Positions 58,609 to 64,000 of a DNA stretch of 64,000 nt are shown piece by piece. Below the pieces are notes generated by a model. It saw nothing but the letters and a program-made list of their open reading frames with translations. It was not told the DNA's origin and did not search any database. This DNA comes from Micavibrio aeruginosavorus_D. GTDB taxonomy: Bacteria > Pseudomonadota > Alphaproteobacteria > Micavibrionales > Micavibrionaceae. The stretch is taken from the NCBI RefSeq assembly GCF_051245535.1, contig NZ_CP195303.1, positions 248,001 through 312,000 of the forward strand, read 5' to 3'. The position numbers were made by a program, and so were the translations under genes. Each line of letters starts with the position of its first letter. Position 1 is the stretch's first letter.

Positions 58609-60177
58609 TTACGGCTGTTTCATCAGGCTGGGCAGGGTGGTCATATCCGTGCCGTTCATCAACATCTGGCCTTCTTTGGTCAGTTCGATATCATAGGTGC
58701 GCACGGCGCGGCCCTTGGCATCGGTGCCCGGTTGTTGTTGTCCCACCATTTGCAACATGGTCAGTCCGGCCAGAACTTCACCCGCCTGTTTTTTAACCGC
58801 GGGGTCGGTGGCGGTTTCGGATTGTTTTTTCACTTCCGCGATCAGCTTGTCCATGCCCGCCACTTCAATCCGGGCCTTGCCCGTGGCGCTTAAAACACTT
58901 TGCATGTTGGCAATAACGTCACCGTTCATTTTTAAACCGTACAGGTCGTTGCCAAAGGTTGTGTCCTTAATATTCACCGACGTTCCCGCATTGGTCAAAA
59001 GTTGGGGGATCAGCATCAAGGCTTGCAGCCCGGCCAGTTCCGCACCGGCCCCGCCCGTCATGCTGCTCTTTAATGTGGAGCGACCCAGTTCGGTCAGTTC
59101 GTTATACGGGACTTTCTTAATCGTAATATCCACACGGCTTTCGGTTGGAATGGTTTCGGCCTGATCCAGTTTTGGTTCCGCCGTAAAGCCATTGTAATCC
59201 AGCGCCATGTTCAGGCTGACATCATTGCTGCGGAAACCCTTCATGCCAAAGGCGGCGCTGATGGTTTTCAGGCCGAATTTTTGGGCGGGCTCTTCGCCTT
59301 TGGCGGGCGCGTTCACTTGGAAATCATGCACGGAAAATTGCGTGCTCATGGAATCGCAGATATTGCCGATATAGGTCAGGACCAGATCATACATGCCCTG
59401 CACATGGCCCGCACTCGGCACGGCACCGGTGGTGGCCATGCTCTCGCTCATGGCGCTGATTTTGTCTTCGAAATCCTTGGCCATCGCGGGGGAAAAATCG
59501 GTGATTTCACCAATGGCGTCAATCTTGCCGATTTTTACAAAACCCGGCTCCTGCGGGCTTTCCACGGTGATGTTGCTGGCGGTGTAGTGGCTGGGGCCGG
59601 ACCAATTGCCGTTGGCCCCTTGTTTCAAATTGATCCCGAAACGCGCCTCCGGCAGGGTGACGGTGACGTCGGGCGCATTCTTTTCGTCATAAACGGTCGT
59701 AACGATATTCTTATACTGGGCGTTCAACTGCACGAACGTGTTGATATCGGAATGCCAGACGCCGCTGAGGGCCTGATCATCAAATGTGACGCGGGCTTCG
59801 GGCTTTTTATTGGCCCCGATCATCGTCATCGGCTGGGGCAGGGCCCAAGTCATTTTCCACAAATTCGGCGCATCACCCGGTGTAATATTGGCGGTGATGG
59901 TGCCAATTTCAAAGACGCTGCCATCATCATATTGAATGCTGATATGCGGCAGGGTGGTGGCGTAATAATCGCCCGCGGGTTTGACGGTAATGTCACCCTT
60001 GGTCACCATGGTCATATCGCCATCGGCGTTGATGGTGTTTTTCTGATTATCCAGATAATTGGCAACCAGTTTTTTCACCGCATCTGCCCCGGCGGGGTCC
60101 ACGGCGGCGGATGCCGGGGCCGTTGAAATCATCAAAACGCTCAACAGGGACAGGGAAAACAAACGCGCGGTCATCAT
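58609..60177 (-). CDS. Large exported protein of unknown function
   Basis: 522 residues from the ATG at 60177 (a second ATG follows directly). Signal peptide: ARLFSLSLLSVLMISTAPAS, cleavage near ASA-AV. The mature chain is mainly beta, with repeated amphipathic strands (YYATTLPHISIQYDDGSVFE, and DVTVTLPEARFGINLK), in the style of YdgA/DUF945- or DUF2125-like periplasmic proteins, though I cannot assign it to either. Convergent with and directly abutting hemW; divergent from the helicase gene. Confidence 0.7.
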   Translation of the reverse strand: MMTARLFSLSLLSVLMISTAPASAAVDPAGADAVKKLVANYLDNQKNTINADGDMTMVTKGDITVKPAGDYYATTLPHISIQYDDGSVFEIGTITANITPGDAPNLWKMTWALPQPMTMIGANKKPEARVTFDDQALSGVWHSDINTFVQLNAQYKNIVTTVYDEKNAPDVTVTLPEARFGINLKQGANGNWSGPSHYTASNITVESPQEPGFVKIGKIDAIGEITDFSPAMAKDFEDKISAMSESMATTGAVPSAGHVQGMYDLVLTYIGNICDSMSTQFSVHDFQVNAPAKGEEPAQKFGLKTISAAFGMKGFRSNDVSLNMALDYNGFTAEPKLDQAETIPTESRVDITIKKVPYNELTELGRSTLKSSMTGGAGAELAGLQALMLIPQLLTNAGTSVNIKDTTFGNDLYGLKMNGDVIANMQSVLSATGKARIEVAGMDKLIAEVKKQSETATDPAVKKQAGEVLAGLTMLQMVGQQQPGTDAKGRAVRTYDIELTKEGQMLMNGTDMTTLPSLMKQP

Positions 60178-60304
60178 GGGTGCGGACTCCGATGGATTGG
60201 GAAAAGGCGGGGGAAAGACTAGCAGAAAGGAAACCGTGCATATAGCCCGCGAAGGGGCTTTTTCGGCTGATAATCCCGGAAAATATCGTATATCAATAGA
60301 GATT

Positions 60305-63166
60305 ATGACAGGGACGCGAACAAACACAGCCGTACGCACACCCGGGCGGATTCTGGCCGTTTTGGGGCCAACCAATACGGGAAAAACATACACGGCGATT
60401 GAACGGATGCTGACACACCATAGCGGTGTGATCGGGTTTCCGTTGCGCCTGCTGGCCCGCGAAAATTATGACCGTATTGTGGAGCGTAAGGGCGTGCAGG
60501 CCGTGGCCTTGGTCACGGGCGAGGAAAAAATCATTCCGCCCCATGCGCGCTATTATGTTTGCACCGTTGAATCCATGCCGGTGGATCAGAAATTTGATTT
60601 TTTGGCGGTCGATGAAATCCAACTGTGCGGCGACCCGGAACGCGGGTTTATTTTTACCGACCGCCTGTTGCGGTCACGTGGCATCGTCGAAACCATGTTC
60701 ATGGGCGCGGAAACAATCCGCCCGTTGATGCAGGCGCTGATCCCCAATATCGAATTTGAAAGCCGCGCTCGCCTGTCGCAATTGACCTATCGCGGGTACA
60801 AAAAACTCACCCGCTTGCCAAAACGCACGGCGGTGGTGGCGTTTTCGGTGGATGATGTGTACGCCAATGCCGATTTGATCCGACGGCATCGCGGTGGTAC
60901 GGCGGTGGTGCTGGGTGCGTTGTCCCCACGCACGCGGAACAAACAGGTTGAAATGTATCAATCTGGCGAGGTTGATTTTCTGGTCGCCACCGACGCCATC
61001 GGCATGGGGTTGAACATGGATATTCACCATGTCGCTTTGGCCGCCACGCGGAAGTTTGATGGCGCGCATATCCGGTCATTGGACAAGGCGGAGATCGCGC
61101 AAATCGCGGGCCGCGCCGGACGCCATGTGCGCGATGGCACGTTCGGAGTCACGGGCCCGGTGCCGGGGTTGGACCCGGATATGGTCGAGGCGATTGAACA
61201 TCATATCTTCGATCCACTGCCCTTCATCTACTGGCGGAACGCCGATCTGGATTTTTCGACCATCCCGAATCTGCTCCGGTCGTTGGAGGTGGGGTCGGGG
61301 TCCAGCCTGCTGCAACGGGGCCGCCCGGCGGATGATTACGCCGCTTTGGCCCATCTGGCCCAGCGGGAGGGCATTTTACAGGCCGTTCAGGGGCCGGAGA
61401 TGATCCAGCTCCTGTGGGAAGTCTGCCAGATCCCGGATTTTCGCAAAACCCTGTCCGAATCGCACCAAGCCTTTGTTGAACAGGTGTTTTTACACCTGAA
61501 AGGCCGGGGAACCCTGCCCGAAGACTGGGTGGAAACCCACATTTCCCGGCTGGATCGTGTGGATGGCGAGGTCGATTCCCTGATGGCCCGCATTGCACAT
61601 ATTCGCACCTGGACGTATATTACGCATAAATCGGAATGGCTGCAGAAAGCTGCCCCGTGGCAGGCACGAACACTGGCGATCGAAGATCGCCTGTCCGATG
61701 CCCTGCATGATTGTCTGACCCAGCGTTTTGTCGATCGCCGTTCGGCGGTGTTGATGCGCTCGCTGGAATCGGGTGGTCCTCTTCTGGCTGGTGTGCGGGG
61801 CGATGGCTCCGTCGTGGTCGAAGGGCACGAGGTCGGGCATTTACAGGCCTTCCGTTTTATTCCAGACGAAGCCGCCGGCGGATCAGACCGCAAGGCGGTG
61901 ATGACAGCGGCGCGCAGCGCCCTGAAACCGGAAATAGAGAGAAGATTAAAGATTATGCTGAATTCCGTACCGAAACAATTTCGCCTGACCGATGATGGTC
62001 AAATTTTCTGGCAAAAGGATGCAACCAATCCGTTGCCGGGCGAAGCGGTCGCGCGCGTGCGCAAGGGCGCATCTCTGATGAAGCCGGATGTCGACGTGAT
62101 CGACAGCGATTTGCTGCAGGGACAGGACAAGGTCGCGGTGACGGATCATATCCGTGAATGGCTGCACACGCACCATATCGCCACTGTGCTGGAGCCTTTG
62201 AAAGCGCTGGAAGCCGAAGATGACAAAATCAACGCATCCGTACGCGGTATTGCGTGGCAGGTGTATGAAGGGCTGGGCATCGTTCCGCGCGCACAGGTCG
62301 AAGAATTGATCGGCACACTGACCCCGGAAGATCGCGCGGCGCTGCGTGCACGCAAAATCCGTCTGGGTCCTGTTCTGGTGTTCCTGCCCGCGCTGAACAA
62401 ACCGGCGGCGGTGCGCTTGCGTGCGTTGCTCTGGTCGTTGTGGCACGACAAAGCCTTGCCCGCCGATGTGCCGAATGACGGCATGGTGTCAAAAATTATT
62501 GATGAAGCCGCGATTGACCCGGTGTATTTCCGCTCCATCGGGTATCCGGTCTATGGCGGCCGCGTGATCCGCGTCGATATGCTGGATCGTTTGATCAGCG
62601 CGATTTACGATAACGCCGTGAAGGGTGAGTTTCAGGCCAAGCATGAGATGGCCGAATGGCTGGGTTGCTCCATCCCTGACCTGTACAAGGTTCTGGAATC
62701 AATGGGCCACAAAAAGGTCGAAGACAAACCGGCTCCGGTTGAAGTTTCTGCTGAAGTCCCGGCTGAGGCTCCTGCCGAAACGCCTGTGGTTGAGGTAACA
62801 GCGGAAGCGCTGATTGCCGAAGTCAAATCGGATGATACGGCAGAGGTAAAAACGGAAGAGGGCAAGGCCGAAGTGGCTGCGAAGCCGGTTCTGGCCACGT
62901 TCCGCTTGAAACGCGGCAAAGCCAATGAATCCCGTCCGCCCCGCCGCGAACATAACGAAAAACGTCCGCACGGCGACCGTAAACCGGGCGGTGAAAAGAA
63001 ATTCGGCGATAAAAAACATAGCGATCGCAAGCCGTTCAATAAAGGCAAAGGCGGCAAGCCGGAACCGCGTGAACGCAAAGAATATGTGATTTCCGCCGAA
63101 GCCAAAACCAAGGCGGATTCACCGTTTGCAATCCTGCAGCAATTGAAATCCGGCGACGGCAAATAA
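60305..63166 (+). CDS. SUV3-like DExH-box RNA helicase with a long charged tail
   Basis: 953 residues. The ATG at 60305 begins the conserved part. Motif I GPTNTGKTYTAIERM, motif II DEIQLCGDPERG, motif V TDAIGMGLNMDIHHV and motif VI QIAGRAGRHVRDG are the signature of the SUV3 family, which unwinds RNA for degradation. Alphaproteobacteria commonly carry such a protein. The last 150 residues (from about 804) are low-complexity: first Glu/Pro/Ala/Val (VEVSAEVPAEAPAETP), then Arg/Lys/Gly/Asn (RPPRREHNEKRPHGDRKPGG), likely an RNA-binding or degradosome-docking tail. Its stop overlaps the next start (TAATG). Confidence 0.87.
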   Translation: MTGTRTNTAVRTPGRILAVLGPTNTGKTYTAIERMLTHHSGVIGFPLRLLARENYDRIVERKGVQAVALVTGEEKIIPPHARYYVCTVESMPVDQKFDFLAVDEIQLCGDPERGFIFTDRLLRSRGIVETMFMGAETIRPLMQALIPNIEFESRARLSQLTYRGYKKLTRLPKRTAVVAFSVDDVYANADLIRRHRGGTAVVLGALSPRTRNKQVEMYQSGEVDFLVATDAIGMGLNMDIHHVALAATRKFDGAHIRSLDKAEIAQIAGRAGRHVRDGTFGVTGPVPGLDPDMVEAIEHHIFDPLPFIYWRNADLDFSTIPNLLRSLEVGSGSSLLQRGRPADDYAALAHLAQREGILQAVQGPEMIQLLWEVCQIPDFRKTLSESHQAFVEQVFLHLKGRGTLPEDWVETHISRLDRVDGEVDSLMARIAHIRTWTYITHKSEWLQKAAPWQARTLAIEDRLSDALHDCLTQRFVDRRSAVLMRSLESGGPLLAGVRGDGSVVVEGHEVGHLQAFRFIPDEAAGGSDRKAVMTAARSALKPEIERRLKIMLNSVPKQFRLTDDGQIFWQKDATNPLPGEAVARVRKGASLMKPDVDVIDSDLLQGQDKVAVTDHIREWLHTHHIATVLEPLKALEAEDDKINASVRGIAWQVYEGLGIVPRAQVEELIGTLTPEDRAALRARKIRLGPVLVFLPALNKPAAVRLRALLWSLWHDKALPADVPNDGMVSKIIDEAAIDPVYFRSIGYPVYGGRVIRVDMLDRLISAIYDNAVKGEFQAKHEMAEWLGCSIPDLYKVLESMGHKKVEDKPAPVEVSAEVPAEAPAETPVVEVTAEALIAEVKSDDTAEVKTEEGKAEVAAKPVLATFRLKRGKANESRPPRREHNEKRPHGDRKPGGEKKFGDKKHSDRKPFNKGKGGKPEPRERKEYVISAEAKTKADSPFAILQQLKSGDGK

Positions 63167-63570
63167 TGGTCGCACCAACCATCAAAACCCTCTTATGGGC
63201 GGCCACGATGGTTGCGGTTCTGGGCGTCGGCGCATCCGATGTCCGGGCCGAAGGCGCGCGGTTTTCCGGGGCCTATCTGCGCTACGTCTGTGGTGTTGAT
63301 GGTGAGGGCAAGGAAGCGGTGCGCGGCGGTCATGCGGCGTGTCAGGCGTATATTTCCGGCGTGGTCGATTACCACAATCTGATGCTGTCCATGAAAATGG
63401 CACCCGAGGTGCGCTTCTGCCTGCCCGTGAATACATCGATGAACCGTTTGCATGCCGTTGTTTTGGCCTATCTCAATAAAAACCCGCAGCACGATACATT
63501 TGTCGCGGCCCCGGCGGTTGTGATGGCATTGTATGAATCGTTCCCCTGTGGCGGGAAGAAGAAAAAGTAA
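63166..63570 (+). CDS. Exported Rap1a/Tai-family-like protein
   Basis: 134 residues. Signal peptide up to VRA-EG. Four cysteines sit at positions typical of the Rap1a/Tai immunity family: LRYVCGVD, HAACQAYISGV, VRFCLPV, ESFPCGG, with the helix HAVVLAYLNKNPQHDTFVAA between. Known members protect against type VI secretion amidase effectors in the periplasm, but many members stand alone with other roles. No effector gene is visible here. Start and stop overlap both neighbours (TAATG at 63164 and at 63568), so it is translationally coupled on both sides. Confidence 0.68.
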   Translation: MVAPTIKTLLWAATMVAVLGVGASDVRAEGARFSGAYLRYVCGVDGEGKEAVRGGHAACQAYISGVVDYHNLMLSMKMAPEVRFCLPVNTSMNRLHAVVLAYLNKNPQHDTFVAAPAVVMALYESFPCGGKKKK

Positions 63571-64000
63571 TGTTCTCGCGTCGCCCGCAAAAACAATCAT
63601 TTGATATACAACCTGATGAAAACGCGCGGTTTGTGCCGCGCGATTTTTACGACATCATTGTCCGCCGCTATCTTCCGGTGGTCAGCCTGACTTACATTGC
63701 CTCCATCATCGGCATCGCGTGGCGGGTCGATGGGTGGGGTGGGTTCCTGCATTATTTGTTCGAAGATTCCTTCGCCTATAACACGGCGTTGTGGATGGCG
63801 GTGTTTGTGTCTATTCCGGCCTTGTTCTGGATTTTCATTCGCGTGTCGGTGCGGTTTTCCGATTATGCCGATGTCTGGTACAAGGGCATGGCGGGCCTGT
63901 TATGCCTGACTTTGATCATCAGTTTGGTACTGTTCCCTGAATGGAACATGGTCACGGGCTTGCGCCTGCGCATGTTTATGGTCGCATCCATCCCGATGTT
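63570..64000 (+). CDS. Integral membrane protein, truncated by the window edge
   Basis: 143 codons are visible, open to the edge. The start overlaps the preceding stop (TAATG). A polar N-terminus (about 36 residues) is followed by at least three hydrophobic segments (VVSLTYIASIIGIAW, ALWMAVFVSIPALFWIFI, GLLCLTLIISLVLF). No family recognised from the visible part. Confidence 0.65.
   Translation, partial: MFSRRPQKQSFDIQPDENARFVPRDFYDIIVRRYLPVVSLTYIASIIGIAWRVDGWGGFLHYLFEDSFAYNTALWMAVFVSIPALFWIFIRVSVRFSDYADVWYKGMAGLLCLTLIISLVLFPEWNMVTGLRLRMFMVASIPM

Overview
The window reads as a chromosomal segment of an alphaproteobacterium with moderately high GC. This is inferred from gene orders typical of that class: priA-fsa beside a DUF484 gene, atpHAGDC without the Fo genes, map-radC, hrcA next to grpE-dnaK-dnaJ-dapB-nth, and rph-rdgB-hemW divergent from hrcA. 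The many small genes of unknown function and the overall set recall Micavibrio-like predatory alphaproteobacteria, but that is an impression, not a proof. There are no rRNA genes, no CRISPR array and no recognisable transposase or integrase. One tRNA gene (Leu, anticodon TAA) is present.

Layout. 1-1,775: end of a DUF484 gene, two tandem paralogous small genes and a transaldolase-family aldolase, all on the minus strand. 1,830-4,478: priA carrying an in-frame 396-bp insertion with terminal inverted repeats that encodes a complete DUF559 nuclease-like domain; this is the most striking object in the window. 4,481-6,903: two exported proteins and a TraX-like membrane protein. 7,074-12,913: the F1 ATP synthase operon atpHAGDC, interrupted by two unknown genes. 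13,046-18,252: small unknown genes, a DinG-like helicase, a histone-H1-like Lys/Ala-rich protein and a pilin-like membrane protein. 18,358-22,300: lysS, a HicAB toxin-antitoxin pair, a nitroreductase and two membrane proteins. 22,314-27,572: an operon of a CBS-domain protein and an OmpR-family regulator with a Pho-box-like direct repeat upstream, an M29-type aminopeptidase, and uvrB.

27,701-36,041: a small lipoprotein, a membrane/coiled-coil protein, a protein with a Cys-rich tail, a nicotianamine-synthase-like protein, a leucine-dehydrogenase-family enzyme, a GH13 glucosidase, an exported cyclophilin and a Bfd-like [2Fe-2S] protein. The nicotianamine-synthase-like and Bfd-like genes share a Fur-box-like 19-mer about 55-60 bp upstream of their starts, which suggests a small metal regulon. 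36,178-40,059: purB, radC, map and a CinA-like protein. 40,155-42,187: tRNA-Leu and an accessory cluster (exported protein, MarR-like regulator, pentapeptide-repeat protein). 42,384-48,691: uvrC, bactofilin, nth, an AraC/methyltransferase fusion and dapB. 48,724-55,912 (minus): the heat-shock group hrcA-grpE-dnaK-dnaJ with three unknown genes between its members. 56,118-64,000: rph-rdgB-hemW, a large exported protein, a SUV3-like RNA helicase translationally coupled to a Rap1a/Tai-like small exported protein, and a truncated membrane protein.

Two families of dispersed palindromic repeats punctuate the window. One has arms starting GTCATTCCCGCGAAAGCGGG (five loci). The other is a C/G-rich palindrome, seen alone near 28,980 and as the terminal repeats of the priA insertion. 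DNA repair is well represented (uvrB, uvrC, nth, the methyltransferase fusion, DinG-like, PriA).
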